A DNA stretch of 64,000 bases from Penium margaritaceum (GCA_023375785.1 SZWC01001500.1:93029-157028), one strand, 5' to 3'; shown: positions 45,330 through 55,720, counted from the stretch's first letter. Program-made: numbers and translations. Notes: a model not told the origin generated them from the letters alone.

Positions 45330-45462
45330 CCATCCGCTAATTGAACGACCAGCCCTCCAGCCTGTAATTGAACCTCCTCTCTATCCACAGCCACCGCTAC
45401 CTGCCGCTGACTTCACCCAACAATCAGTCGCGAGTCAAACCGTACAAGAGACACTGGACCGA

Positions 45463-47610
45463 ATGCGTAGGCGTAGAGCCCAAGACACCCATGGCCTAAG
45501 GCTTGAGCACCTCCTCTCACGTGAGCTTGTCCCCTTCCTCTGCACGCTTCTGAAGCTATACCTCTCCACTGACTACCTTCCACCTCACTGCACGGAAGGA
45601 CTGATCCACCCCATCCACAAGCGTGGGGACCGCTCGGATCCCGACAATTATCGCCTTCTTACTGTGCAACCAACCTTCACCAAACTCTACTCCACCTACC
45701 TCCTCTCACTGCTGCTGTCACGTGCACCCCCAATCCAATGTCTTCATCCTGCCCAGAACGCTTTCCTCCCTAAACACAACTCTCTAGACCACGCCTTCAC
45801 TCTGTACACCCTTGTTCTCTCGGCCCGCCGTACAAAGCGCCCCCTCTACGCTGCTTTCTTAGACCTTCGCAAGGCCTATGACTCCGTCAGCCATGACCTC
45901 CTTTTCGCCCAACTTGCCGCTCTTGGTCTAACCACCAATGAAGTCCACGCTGTGGAAAAACTCTACTCATCAGCCAGCGCCCGCGTCCACACCCCTGCTG
46001 GCCACTCCGATCCCTTTCCCGTTCGCCACGGCCTTCTGCAGGGTGACCCATGCAGTCCTATCCTCTTCAACTACCACATTGACCCCCTAGCACGTGCCAT
46101 CTCTCGCATCGACACAGATGCTCCCACCCTTCTTGGCACACCCATTCCTCTCCTCCTACAGGCCGACGATATTGTCCTCCTCTCTGAGTCTGTCGGTGGC
46201 CTTCAACGTGCAGTGGACGAGGCATTCTACTCGCTCAGTGCCCTTGGCCATACAATCCAGCCAAGCAAATGCGCTGTCCTTGTCTTCCGTCCATCTCGTA
46301 ACCTGTCACGCCCAAGCATTTGCCTTCCTACATTACCCTCAGCATCCCCCCTTCCCCTCTCTAATGAATACACCTACCTTGGCCTACGCTTCTCTGCTAT
46401 CTCTAGGCACATAATTGACACAAAGCCACTAATCACCAAGGCACAACAGGTGCTTGGGGCCGTCCGACGAAAATGCACTTCATCCTCTATACACACTGTG
46501 TCCCTCCGCCTCACTCTTGTCCGTGCCCTCTGTCTCTCCCGCCTAATGTATGGCATTGCAATATGGGGCCCACCCACCCTCGCGCTAGTACGCCGCTCCT
46601 ATTTCACATGTGACCCCCCCCGTGGCCTGCAGGACGCCCACAAACTACATCTCGATGGAATCCTATGGTGTGTCTCGGCCACGACAGTCGCAAGATCAAC
46701 ACCGCGCAATTTGATACATCTTGAGTCGAACACCCTCCCATTCCAGTTCTTGCCCTTTGTCTATGGCCCTAGATATGCAGCGTATTTAGAAGCGCTACCG
46801 GTGGAGCGTCTTGCCAATGTTGCCTACTGCTGGCATGTAGAGAATCGATCACCATGGCATACCACACTCCTACGTGCTGCCCATGCCCTGTGCGCCTCAC
46901 CCGTCTCAGACTCTTGGTTTGAACTGTCCCACGTCTTCACGCGCTCCAAGCTACGCTCGATCCTCCTCTCCCCTGGTCTGTCTGGANCCTCCCCTCACTC
47001 CCACTCCCCCCACCCTTCCTCCCCCCATCCCCCACCTGCAACCCCTGACCCTCCCAGCACTGAGAGCCCAGCTTCCACACTGTCCACCGCCAACCCCCCC
47101 GTGCAACCAATCGCCAGCACTACCCGCACTACTGATACCCCCAAGGCTCTCCTATTTTACCAGACTGTGGTACCTCGCTCCCCTGGCCTACCCCCCTACC
47201 TTTCTCTTCCCATGCCCTCCTTCCACGCGCGTGCCCTCTGGCAGCTTCGTACATCCAGCCTCCCCTATGAGCTCTACCTCCCTCTAGCATCGCGCCGCTG
47301 CTCTGCTTGTCTGGCCACCCAGTTTCCTTATCCAGCGTTGCACTTTGTGCGGGACTGTCCAGTGTTTTATGAGGTGCGGGGTCGGTTTCCCTGTCTCTTT
47401 CCTACTGATCTGCGGTGCTTCTCGCTAAAGGACTTCCTCTCTTTCGAGGACCAGGCCTGCTTGGCGTCTTGTGTGGCAGGTATGCTCCAGGTCTACTACA
47501 GCTACCACAGCAGCCCCAACCTGCAGCAGACACTGGGTTGCCCGCATCGACCCCGTGCTCCCCCTCCCCCGCGCCAACGCCACGTCCTCAGCATCTGCAG
47601 CCCAGGATGA
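45463..47610 (+). CDS. LINE ORF2 fragment: reverse transcriptase plus C-terminal zinc finger
   Basis: The 715-residue frame (from its first ATG) encodes a non-LTR reverse transcriptase. Palm motifs are AFLDLRKAYDSV (catalytic Asp134), HGLLQGDPCSPILFN (189-203) and QADDIVLL (Asp235, Asp236), the latter with Q in place of the usual Y/F. The fingers segment IHKRGDRSDPDNYRLL is at 51-66. A C-terminal CX2CX10HX4C zinc finger (Cys613, Cys616, His627, Cys632) is typical of L1/I-type ORF2. The frame is open upstream through the 5' junction to 45319, so the true start is lost with the endonuclease part. A Pro/Ser/Thr-rich stretch (about 506-550) separates RT from the zinc finger and contains one N. 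It would be expected to act in target-primed reverse transcription in the nucleus. Confidence 0.9.
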   Translation: MRRRRAQDTHGLRLEHLLSRELVPFLCTLLKLYLSTDYLPPHCTEGLIHPIHKRGDRSDPDNYRLLTVQPTFTKLYSTYLLSLLLSRAPPIQCLHPAQNAFLPKHNSLDHAFTLYTLVLSARRTKRPLYAAFLDLRKAYDSVSHDLLFAQLAALGLTTNEVHAVEKLYSSASARVHTPAGHSDPFPVRHGLLQGDPCSPILFNYHIDPLARAISRIDTDAPTLLGTPIPLLLQADDIVLLSESVGGLQRAVDEAFYSLSALGHTIQPSKCAVLVFRPSRNLSRPSICLPTLPSASPLPLSNEYTYLGLRFSAISRHIIDTKPLITKAQQVLGAVRRKCTSSSIHTVSLRLTLVRALCLSRLMYGIAIWGPPTLALVRRSYFTCDPPRGLQDAHKLHLDGILWCVSATTVARSTPRNLIHLESNTLPFQFLPFVYGPRYAAYLEALPVERLANVAYCWHVENRSPWHTTLLRAAHALCASPVSDSWFELSHVFTRSKLRSILLSPGLSGXSPHSHSPHPSSPHPPPATPDPPSTESPASTLSTANPPVQPIASTTRTTDTPKALLFYQTVVPRSPGLPPYLSLPMPSFHARALWQLRTSSLPYELYLPLASRRCSACLATQFPYPALHFVRDCPVFYEVRGRFPCLFPTDLRCFSLKDFLSFEDQACLASCVAGMLQVYYSYHSSPNLQQTLGCPHRPRAPPPPRQRHVLSICSPG

Positions 47611-47965
47611 CAGCCGCTAATCAATCAATATGGTGGATTCGTATGGAGCGAGCTCGCAGCATGTAGCAGCCTTCTGGCCGCCGCGCAGCTGAGCTCGGCA
47701 TTTGTGATATGCCGTTACTAGGCCTCTTTGGCCACCATTGGCATGTCGCCCTTATTGCCCTTGTGTGCTCAGTCCCTCCCCCCCTCAGAATCTCGCTAGG
47801 ACTTCATTTGCTTTGACCCCTGTGTGCTTCTTTACACTTGACNGTGGGCACATGCATGCCCCTCTCCATATTTGTCGTGTGTGGATGTCCCTCCTGACTC
47901 TCACTGTCACATGTGGCTCTGTGCCACCGTCCATTCCCCGCGAAGGGGTAGCGACGATAAACATA

Positions 47966-47982
47966 ATAATCTATCTATCTAT
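47966..47982 (+). repeat. Microsatellite tail of the LINE
   Basis: TAATAATCTATCTATCTATC closes the element just before the second target copy. A simple-repeat tail instead of poly(A) is known for several LINE clades. Confidence 0.75.
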
Positions 47983-47995
47983 CCATCCGCTAATT

Positions 47996-48725
47996 GTTTC
48001 GTTCTCTTCTGGCTGCCGAGAAGTGAAACTATGTGCGGCTCGCTGACGTCACAATGCACGTACAAAGACATGCGCGAACGTGTAAAATCGTGCACTGAAA
48101 GACAAGTCCGTACAGAGGAACGGACAAGTGCCAGCTTGCTGCCGGCGGATTGACAGCTTGCTTCACATATAGACAAAAACTTTCAGAACACTCCTTGCTT
48201 CCGCTGTCGTTGTCATGGCTTGGAGAGCTGGTTTCCACGCAGATTTCACAGCTTGACTAGAAACTTTTGAAAACCAACGAGGGTTCGTTGCCTCGTAGTG
48301 GCAGTCGCTTTCATGACGCTTTAAATTTTTAAATTTCAAATTTAGCTCCGTCGTCATCCGATCCGAGCAACGATTAGATAATTGCACTCATTCCCCCGTC
48401 CTCACGTTTCAAGGGAATGCGGTTGCGATTGGAGGATGCCTTTTCACTATCCTCGCAGCCGAATGCCGATCTTTTTCATTTGGATTTTTAACCTCCATTC
48501 ATCACTGCCGAAGCAACGACTCTTAGATGCGTTCTGTTCCTCGACAACGAAAACACTCCACATCAGCAGCCAACTGTTAGGCCTCGAATGAAAAATGAAA
48601 GGAGGTTGCACGACCCCTTAAAGGAGCGACTTGACAACCCGAAAAAACTGGAATGTCGTGGTTACCCACCAAGACCCTCGAGCCGCACTTAGTTTCACTT
48701 CTCGGCAGCCAGAAGAGAACGAAAC
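47996..48725. repeat. 47-bp inverted repeat pair (47996-48042 and 48679-48725)
   Basis: The two arms match at 46 of 47 positions in inverted orientation and are about 640 bp apart. The interior has no reading frame I recognise and an AT-rich stretch near 48320-48345. No matching duplication is seen at the outer ends. It may be a MITE-like element or an inverted duplication. Confidence 0.7.
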
Positions 48726-49689
48726 GAATGTTTTCGGGACTTTATGAAGGTGAGACGGCCAATCGAGCCTGGGCGTGAAAACGACCGCCCAACCGTTCAT
48801 GTCGGAGTACAGCCTCGACCACCGCTACCAAGGCGGAGCTCCCGGTAGGCCAAGAAACCAGGTAGCCTTAAATAATCTTCCTCCAGACGTACCCGACGTA
48901 TGTGCTAAAGGCAAGACCCAAACTAGGATTTTCTGGTCAATTTATCCTACTGCTAGTGATTTTCGCATCAGTTGGCGGGCGGCGAATTGCGAGTAGCTGC
49001 AAGGATTTTTGCAAGCTCTCGCTCATATGCGCGAAACCGCCACTCCACGGGTGCATTTGGCGATGATTATCGAGTGATTAACTGCCAATTAACTGGAAAT
49101 TGACGCTCCAAATGGCCTACGTGGCAGGCCTACATGAATTTTGGAGAATCATTCCGTGAATCAGAAGACACAATCAAAACAAATGCCCAGAATCAAGACG
49201 TAACATCGAATTGTTATTTGAAACCGTGCTTCAGCCCAAATGGGATGCCATGTACAGTTGAGGAGGACCTTTTGGAACGACAAATGTATCCAACCATTTG
49301 CGGCTGAAAAATGACTATTCGAATCGCCGACTCCCGTCGGAAGTCCCCTTCGATGGGGTGGATGCCGTCCCACAAAATCGGGAAGTGAATCGCTAACTTC
49401 GCGGAGTACAAACTGCACGTAGTCCAATCGGATTTGCCGCTGATTCAAATAGGTGACCTCGAAGGCAGGGAATCACAACAGAAAAAACAAAAAATTGATA
49501 AATCGAGCACGTACCGGTTGAAGCCCCAAAATCACTAGCAGTTGCATAGCGTCGGTTCATTGCCCAGAAGTGTGTGCTGTTCAAATCACCCCGTGAAAGG
49601 GATAGTATGCTCAAGCCATACCAAAACCATGCCAAGGATTCTCTAGCACTAATCTCGAATGCTTCGATCTTCTTTCGGCGAAGACTGTG
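48726..49689. other. Intergenic sequence without recognised features
   Basis: No gene, RNA or repeat is recognised. Composition is less GC-rich than the elements around it. It may be old unique DNA of the gene island. Confidence 0.4.
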
Positions 49690-50326
49690 AAGATGCATAG
49701 AAGCTTCCTAGCCACACTCCTGTTGACCAGGCCTCAGTGCCTAGTCAGACGGTGACGACAGTCACAAGTCGTGCACGTAACGGCAAGGGTTTGGCTAGGG
49801 GACACAAGGCAAAGTGTCTGAATGCTTCATAAGCATTTNAGAGAGATAACAAATGACAGGTCCATGGCATAAATACCTGCCGCGGCGCACAGCAGGTGTC
49901 GCACGCGGCGGTCCAAGAGCTGTCCTAAAACCGGCCCAGAACCACTGTTTTGGCCGTAACTCTACGCACACATGTCAGAATGCTGCGCCGTCTGAACCTA
50001 GACGTGCAGAATCTTGAGCCGGACGCTACGACTGGTCACACGCACAAGTCTGGCATCAATATGTGGAAGGACAATGCAAAACATGCAAATCGGCCTCAAG
50101 AGCCTGTCCACCGAGAAAACTCTAGCGTCTGCAGAAAAACTGCAGAGTACCCAGCAAGCACCCGGGACGTCATGGCAGCCGCCTGGTGGCTGCTGGCGGG
50201 TGAATCCACCAACCATCAGTGCTCCGGCGCCAGCTGGGTCCGCATAAGGGATCTGCACGAGGATGGACACGGCCGAGTGATCACAGTAAGCTGTACAAAC
50301 GGACGGAAACAGCTCACATCACAACA
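49690..50326 (-). repeat. 3' LTR of C2
   Basis: The LTR starts TGTTGTGATG (sense, 50326) after the polypurine tract GGTCATGGGGGAG (50327-50339). It aligns with the C1 LTR. The far end near 49690 is approximate. It contains one N at 49840. Confidence 0.8.
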
Positions 50327-50453
50327 CTCCCCCATGACCCGATGGTACGCATGTCCATACGCGTGCAGAACTGACACATGTGCACAACTAGATGTACAAC
50401 AGTCCATGCTCACACACCCTTCTCTCTACCACTCTAAGGCAAGGGGTGTAGCC

Positions 50454-51121
50454 TGTTGGTTTGTGTGGCTTCCACCCGTCACGACCGACACTGCTAGTTT
50501 ACCGATATACCCACATTCGGGGTATATGGCAGAGGAGGGCGTGACGACACGACGGGCCTCCGGACTGCACCGAGACTTCTCCAGCACCTGCGACAGTGCC
50601 GGCGAGACGCGGTCGATGCGTTTCGGCAGCCATGTAGGCTTGTCAGGAGGTAGGAGAGTTTTCTCGGTGGGTTCAGACCCGCGCACCCGGTTGACTGTAC
50701 CTGTGCGACGAGGAGACCCGATGGCTATTGTGGGGCTTCCGATGTTCGGAAAGCCTTCTGTGATGCCTGGACGTTGATTCCGAGATGTTTTGGCACTGCT
50801 CATATTTTCTCGGTGGTCCAGACCCGGGCACTCGGAGAGTTGTTCCGGTGCCTTGAGGAGACCACCTTTGTTACTCTCATGGTGTATGCAGTGTGTTCTC
50901 CCTGTTGACTCATTTGGGTTCAGCAGGGGTGACGGGGCCCGGTGCGGTTAGCTGCCGGCGCCCCTATATAAGCCTGTTAGGGGCTCATTTGTAAACTCTC
51001 CTTGTTCTTTATATTCAGCGTTCCAGACTTAGCCAAATTCTTGCCGTCATGCATCGCACTCACACACAGAGCTCATGTTCGTTTTTGCATGGGCCTGCAT
51101 GCCCTAAAATTATTTCCAATA
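50454..51121 (+). repeat. 5' LTR of D1
   Basis: The 668-bp LTR starts TGTTGG and ends CCAATA, directly followed by the primer site. It carries a TATA box (50965-50972). Confidence 0.92.
50965..50972 (+). promoter_or_regulatory. TATA box in D1 5' LTR
   Basis: TATATAAG follows a C-rich run about 510 bp into the LTR and is conserved in the 3' LTR (56841-56848). Transcription would start some 30 bp downstream, near 51000. Confidence 0.75.
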
Positions 51122-51133
51122 TGGTATCAGAGC
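51122..51133 (+). other. Primer-binding site of D1
   Basis: TGGTATCAGAGC, complementary to the 3' end of plant initiator-Met tRNA, adjoins the LTR with no gap. It is the family A type of site, not the family B type. Confidence 0.92.
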
Positions 51134-52768
51134 ATAGGGGGGCGCGTGAGCAGCAGAAGCAAGAGCAGTGGACGGAACGCAAAGAGAACGCACCACGTGG
51201 CGCCACGCCGGCAGTAGCGTGAGGGAGCGTGAAACGACTGCACGTGAACGCCACAAGGGCGGTGAGCCGAGCAGAGCAGCACTAGCGACTGCGGCGGCAA
51301 CACCATTAACAACAGTAGCACGCGTTGGCAGGAGCAGCGTGCACGAGCGGCAGCGACGCAGCAGCAGCTTGAAACAATGGCAGCAGCGAGCAGTAGCAGC
51401 GAGCAGAAGCAGCAGCGTGCAGCAGCAACCAGCTACGCAGCAGCAGCAGCAGCAGCCGCAGCAGCAACAGCAGCAGCAGCAGCAACACCAGCAGCAGTAG
51501 CAGCAGCAATACCAGCAGCAACAGCAGCGGGAGTAGCAGCAGCAGTAGCAGTAGCAGCAGCGTGCAACAGTGTGCAGAGCGAAAGCAAAAAAAAAAAAAA
51601 AAGGAAGAAAAAAAAGGAGGGCAGCAGCAGATCAGCAGCAGCAAGCAGCAGCTGCTGCGCAGAGCAGCAGCAGCAGCAGCATCCGCAGCAGCTGCACTTG
51701 CCGCTGCAGCTGCTGCTGCCGCTGCGAGGAGGGCCTCGCAGCCCTCCTCTGAAAGGGGGGGGGCCTCTGAGGGGGCCTGTCGACCCCGTTCGCCACCCCC
51801 CCTCTCCCTCCTTTCTCCCCTTCTCAAGGGGGGCCCTCGGAGGGCCCTGTTGAGCCCCTCCGAGGGGCCCTTCGGAGGGGGCCCATCGGCCTCGCGGGCC
51901 CCCTCGGCCCCGTCGGCCCCGTCGGCCCCGTTGGCCGACCGACGGAGGGGCCGGGTCAGAGGGGCGGACAGCACCCCCCCCCCCTCGCTCCCTCCTCCCC
52001 CCCACACCCNGCCCACCTTCCGGGCAATCGAGAAAAGGGGGGGGGGGCGAGTAACAAAAAATACGAAAAGGGGTACGCCTGGAAAAAAAAAGAAAAAAAA
52101 GAAGAAAAAAAAGGTGAAAGGCTAGGGCTTCAGGCGAGCAGAGGGGAGAACCAAAACAAAACAAAGGGGGTGGAGGTTGAGGCCAAAGAAAAAGAAAAAC
52201 AGAAAGGGGGGCCTGAGGACTAGAGAATAACGACAAAAAAAAAAGGTCATCTTCCAACTACCACCGCCGCAACAGCCGCAGCTTCATAACTGCAGTAGTA
52301 GCATCAGGCGGTGGAGTGTCGACGACTACTTAGTGCGGCGGCTGCGCGAGAGCTTGCACTTTCGCCTTCAGAGCCGAAAGCGGACTGTCGTCGACAGCGA
52401 TCTCCGCTTCGAGACGCGTCGTGGACCGGCGTCTTCCTGGGGCCCGTGGATTGGTACGCGCACTTCACCCCGTAAGATCGACGGCGGATTCGAGTCTTTC
52501 CAGCTTCGAGGGCTGGGTCGTCTACCGCTTGGAGCAGCAGCCACACCTGCAGCCGCCACCCCTTCTCGTCTTGGAGCAGTCTTCGTTCCATTAGTGGCAG
52601 CAGCATTAGTGGCCGCAGTTAGTCGGACTGTAGTCTCCGGGCGTGCTGTGGTAGTGCAGCTCTTCCCGTCCGGTCACATTTGCTGACCCGGACGCCGTGA
52701 CCTCCAGGAGTGACACCACCTACTGGCCTCATTCTCTCCCGTTGCTTGGTGTTTACCACCGGGAGTAG
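51134..52768 (+). repeat. D1 leader with CAG-rich tract and homopolymer runs
   Basis: A CAG/CAA-rich core (about 51365-51735) is followed by runs of A, G and C and GGCCCC-type repeats (51750-52100). The long frames here on both strands are composition effects. One N lies at 52010. The layout resembles the leaders of A2 and A3. Confidence 0.75.
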
Positions 52769-53575
52769 GTGCCCTCGGTGCCTATCCATCGTCCAGCGCA
52801 CGAGATGAGTGCACGGACATCTGAGCAGGCGCCCTACGCGTTCGCCTGCTACTACTGTGGTGATGGACGTCATGGTTGGCGTCGCTGTTGGACGCGCCCT
52901 CCCGGCTGGCATCCACCTTGGCTACAGCCTCGACCGAGCATGCGTCCTCCACAGCATACGGATTTGCCGCCGTTGGAAGATCCCCTAGCAGGACCTCTGG
53001 CAAGCATATTCGCCGAGATCCACGGCCTGCGACAGACGGTGCAGCGGCTTTGTGACCTCGTTGTAACTGAGCGTGCTTCTGCTACTCGTTCGTCGAAGGC
53101 CTCTTCGACCACATCTCCTCCTTCTTCATCCGATGGTGTCCCTTCAGCTTCACCTGCCAGCCAGTCCGAGGCTGCCACCATCCTTTCGCTCCTCCACTCT
53201 GTTGTGACCACGCCGCCACCCGGCGATGACTTGTCTTCCAGCAGTCGTTCCAGTCGAGTGACTCTGCGACGTCGTCGTCAGCGCTTTGCACGGCGTGCTC
53301 GCGCCGGTGTTGATACATCCTTTACCTCCTTGGCCTTCGTTTCTGTACCTGTCGAGGGGGAGTGTGGTCACCGCGCATTGCGTGATGTAACAGTAGCGAC
53401 AGTATCCGCAGTCTCGTCGGGTCGTGCTGCCCGAGCGTCAGTACAGGTAGACTCAGATGATACGGTTACAGCACATCGTGTGGAGTCTGATCCCGACATG
53501 GAGGTCATGGTGCAGACTTGCGTGTCATCGAGCTCGACTTCCACGTCCGCGCTGGATCCAGATCTTATACAGTAG
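52769..53575 (+). CDS. D1 ORF1: protein with an N-terminal zinc knuckle
   Basis: The 268-residue frame has a CX2CX4HX4C zinc knuckle (Cys27, Cys30, His35, Cys40; CYYCGDGRHGWRRC), as in retroelement nucleocapsid domains. A likely short helix follows (about 68-95, LASIFAEIHGLRQTVQRLCDL), then Ser/Thr-rich, partly basic sequence (RRRRQRFARRARAG near 170-183). In gag the knuckle lies at the C-terminal end; here it is near the start. The segment after the histidine (HGW..C) resembles the knuckle segment of family A gag, so it may derive from a family A-like gag. A second ATG 12 codons in (52805) is an equal candidate for the start. An RNA-binding role is inference. Confidence 0.6.
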   Translation: MPSVPIHRPAHEMSARTSEQAPYAFACYYCGDGRHGWRRCWTRPPGWHPPWLQPRPSMRPPQHTDLPPLEDPLAGPLASIFAEIHGLRQTVQRLCDLVVTERASATRSSKASSTTSPPSSSDGVPSASPASQSEAATILSLLHSVVTTPPPGDDLSSSSRSSRVTLRRRRQRFARRARAGVDTSFTSLAFVSVPVEGECGHRALRDVTVATVSAVSSGRAARASVQVDSDDTVTAHRVESDPDMEVMVQTCVSSSSTSTSALDPDLIQ

Positions 53576-54010
53576 CAGCTTGCGTCAGGAGGAGTGCAGG
53601 CCCGGCGTCCATGGGTAGTGCCACTCGCGGCTCCTACCGGTGGCGGCCCGGCGGTTGCACAGGGGTCCCGTACGTATCGGGATGCCTCTTGCAGAGTTTT
53701 GGCAAAGTTTGTGCAGTAGGTTACCTTAGGAGGAGTGTAGGCACGGCGTCCCTAGACTGTGCCACTCACGGCTCCGTCCGGTGGAGGCCCAGGACTTTCG
53801 AGGGAGAGTGTGCAGACGACTCACAAGACTCCGGCGGATGTTGGAGTACTTGGGACTTGCATGTCATCGAGGTCGACATCTACGCTGGGGCAGCAGCCGG
53901 ACATTCTGCAGTAGCACGTTGCATCACGAGGAGTGCAGGTCTCATGTGCCTTGGCGGTGCCACTTGCGACTCCGATCATTAGCGGCCTGGCGGTGGCACA
54001 TGAGTCCCGC
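53520..54010 (+). repeat. Three degenerate copies of a D-specific module
   Basis: A module containing GAGGAGTGCAGG, GTGCCACTCGCGGCTCC and CGGTGGCGGCCC occurs three times, starting near 53570, 53716 and 53911. Copies 1 and 3 also share the upstream TGTCATCGAG segment. The middle copy is the one also found in B1 (7659-7771). Confidence 0.7.
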
Positions 54011-55720
54011 GAAGATCGGGATACCCCACACGAATCTCCGGGGGAGTTGGCGCACGAGATTCACACCAGTATGACAGCAGGCGCGGTGCATGAGCAGAGT
54101 CGGCCGGTTGGTCTTTTGGAGGTTGAGGCGTTCTTAAGAGCAAAATTTCTCAGAGATGTCGCCGGGACATATGCTGCAGCAGACACAGCATGCTCCACCG
54201 CCTCATCTGCACTACCTGAGGACCAGCTTCAGCGTGAGGAGTCGTCCATGTTCCCACAGTCTTCGGGTTCCCGTACCCACGACGGAGCAGCGACATGCAT
54301 GACGGAGTCAGATGATGGTCCTTACTCTATCATCGAGCAGGTGGTAGCCACCAGCGTTCCCGGCNTTCTCAGAGATGTCGCCGGGACATATGCTGCAGCA
54401 GACACAGCATGCTCCACCGCCTCATCTGCACTACCTGAGGACCAGCTTCAGCGTGAGGAGTCGTCCATGTTCCCACAGTCTTCGGGTTCCCGTACCCACG
54501 ACGGAGCAGCGACATGCATGACGGAGTCAGATGATGGTCCTTACTCTATCATCGAGCAGGTGGTAGCCACCAGCGTTCCCGGCGAGACAGTGCGTCAGCG
54601 CCAGCTGCGCTTGTTGGTCGCCTTGACGGACATTGCTGAGCCGGAGCCTAGTACACCTGTGTCCATTATGGCGACAGTCGAGGACACCGGAGCAGATCCA
54701 TACATGCAGATGGAGTCACCTCGTCAGCAGGAGCTGAGTTTTTCCCCCTCGATTTCACCTCTTGGTGACGCTACCGATCACATCGACGCCGAGAGTGGCA
54801 GTACTTGCACGGACGACGCTTCTACATGCTCTACGGACTCTGACAACTCCTCCTCCTTCTCTCTCGGCATGCAACCGCTCACTCCTCGGATGATAGACAC
54901 GAGTTGTGATGTGGATGCGACACCTGCAGCGGCATCCGATGTTCCAGAGTCTCAGCACATTGCGACCTTGGTTGACCCCCAGGAGGATGTAGCAGCACCA
55001 GTTCCATCATCTTCAGCAGCAGAGATGCAGATGGCGCTGTACTCACGAGCTGTGCAGTCTGCATGTGTAGCATCCAGTGAGGCACAGTTTATTCTACACC
55101 AGGTCGACATGGGCCACCTCAACATGTCCGAGGCAGATTATGCTGACTTGCAGGAAAGTGTATTCATGCTACAGCGGGAGATGATGGCAGCGTGTGAGCG
55201 ATTCTCACAGGAGAGCAGCATCAGTGCTCTCGGCAGGAGCCTTCCGCCAGCAGCATCTGGCACACCTATACCCGGGGAGGATCTTGTACGAGCTTCGAGT
55301 ATGACGTCCGTTGGGGACACTATTATAGGAGAGGCGAGCGTGCTTTCGGCTTCCGCCATCCTCGCTCCTGTCGACCCCATCATCGCTCCTCCTTCATCTA
55401 CTACTACCGTCACGCACCTTCATCCACCCGACTCATCTGCCCCATCGTCATCTTCATCCACGAGTGGTGATCCGGTTCGTTGCTCCAGCTCTCCTCTTCT
55501 GGCAGTACACCCTTCTGTCTCAGGGTATGCTATCCCGTATCGGAGGCCAGGTCCGCCACTTCATCCACGCACGCGTGCTGCTCGCCCATTCCCGTTCCTC
55601 CGGCGCACACAGATGCATCATGGCAGTGCGGAGGCAGGAGAGATTGTGAGTTGGGACCCTTGGCAGTCACGCGATGACTGGTATACCCTAGGTGATGCAG
55701 ATTCATGTGAGGAGCTGTAG
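53933..55720 (+). CDS. D1 ORF2: unrecognised Ser/Thr- and acid-rich protein
   Basis: The 595-residue frame has no domain I recognise. It is rich in Ser, Thr, Ala, Asp and Glu. One likely helical segment (LYSRAVQSACVASSEAQFIL, then ADYADLQESVFMLQREMMAA) lies about two-thirds along, and the C-terminus is richer in aromatic residues (WDPWQSRDDWYTLGD). It has no protease, RT or integrase motifs. A 218-bp stretch is present twice around the N at 54365; because 219 is a multiple of three, the frame stays open, but the doubling is probably an assembly join, so the real protein may be about 73 residues shorter. The start is uncertain, since the frame is open at the chosen ATG within the repeat block. 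Confidence 0.5.
   Translation: MQVSCALAVPLATPIISGLAVAHESREDRDTPHESPGELAHEIHTSMTAGAVHEQSRPVGLLEVEAFLRAKFLRDVAGTYAAADTACSTASSALPEDQLQREESSMFPQSSGSRTHDGAATCMTESDDGPYSIIEQVVATSVPGXLRDVAGTYAAADTACSTASSALPEDQLQREESSMFPQSSGSRTHDGAATCMTESDDGPYSIIEQVVATSVPGETVRQRQLRLLVALTDIAEPEPSTPVSIMATVEDTGADPYMQMESPRQQELSFSPSISPLGDATDHIDAESGSTCTDDASTCSTDSDNSSSFSLGMQPLTPRMIDTSCDVDATPAAASDVPESQHIATLVDPQEDVAAPVPSSSAAEMQMALYSRAVQSACVASSEAQFILHQVDMGHLNMSEADYADLQESVFMLQREMMAACERFSQESSISALGRSLPPAASGTPIPGEDLVRASSMTSVGDTIIGEASVLSASAILAPVDPIIAPPSSTTTVTHLHPPDSSAPSSSSSTSGDPVRCSSSPLLAVHPSVSGYAIPYRRPGPPLHPRTRAARPFPFLRRTQMHHGSAEAGEIVSWDPWQSRDDWYTLGDADSCEEL
54147..54583. repeat. 218-bp direct duplication around a single N (54365)
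   Basis: Copies 54147-54364 and 54366-54583 look identical by eye and are separated by one N. This pattern recurs at 58432 and 61103 and fits two overlapping contig ends joined without merging. Confidence 0.85.

Larger units (their letters stand above)
45344..47982 (+). mobile_element. 5'-truncated LINE (non-LTR retrotransposon)
   Basis: The 2,639-bp element has an RT reading frame, a 3' untranslated region (47611 to about 47965) and a short ATCT-repeat tail instead of poly(A). It lacks an endonuclease domain and any first ORF, so it is truncated at the 5' end, as is usual for LINE copies. Perfect 14-bp duplications flank it, and the reading frame is open, so the insertion looks fairly recent. 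Ns lie at 46987 and 47823. The clade is not assigned. Confidence 0.88.
45330..47996. repeat. Target-site duplication of the LINE (45330-45343 and 47983-47996)
   Basis: The 14 bases CCATCCGCTAATTG occur immediately before the LINE and again directly after its tail. This is the length expected for target-primed reverse transcription and fixes both ends of the element. Confidence 0.9.

Noticed and set aside
47996-48725. A confirmed MITE or DNA transposon
   Set aside because: The inverted repeats are good, but no flanking duplication and no transposase are seen.
54147-54583. A biological tandem duplication inside D1 ORF2
   Set aside because: It is bounded exactly by an N, and the same pattern occurs at 58432 and 61103, so an assembly join is more likely.
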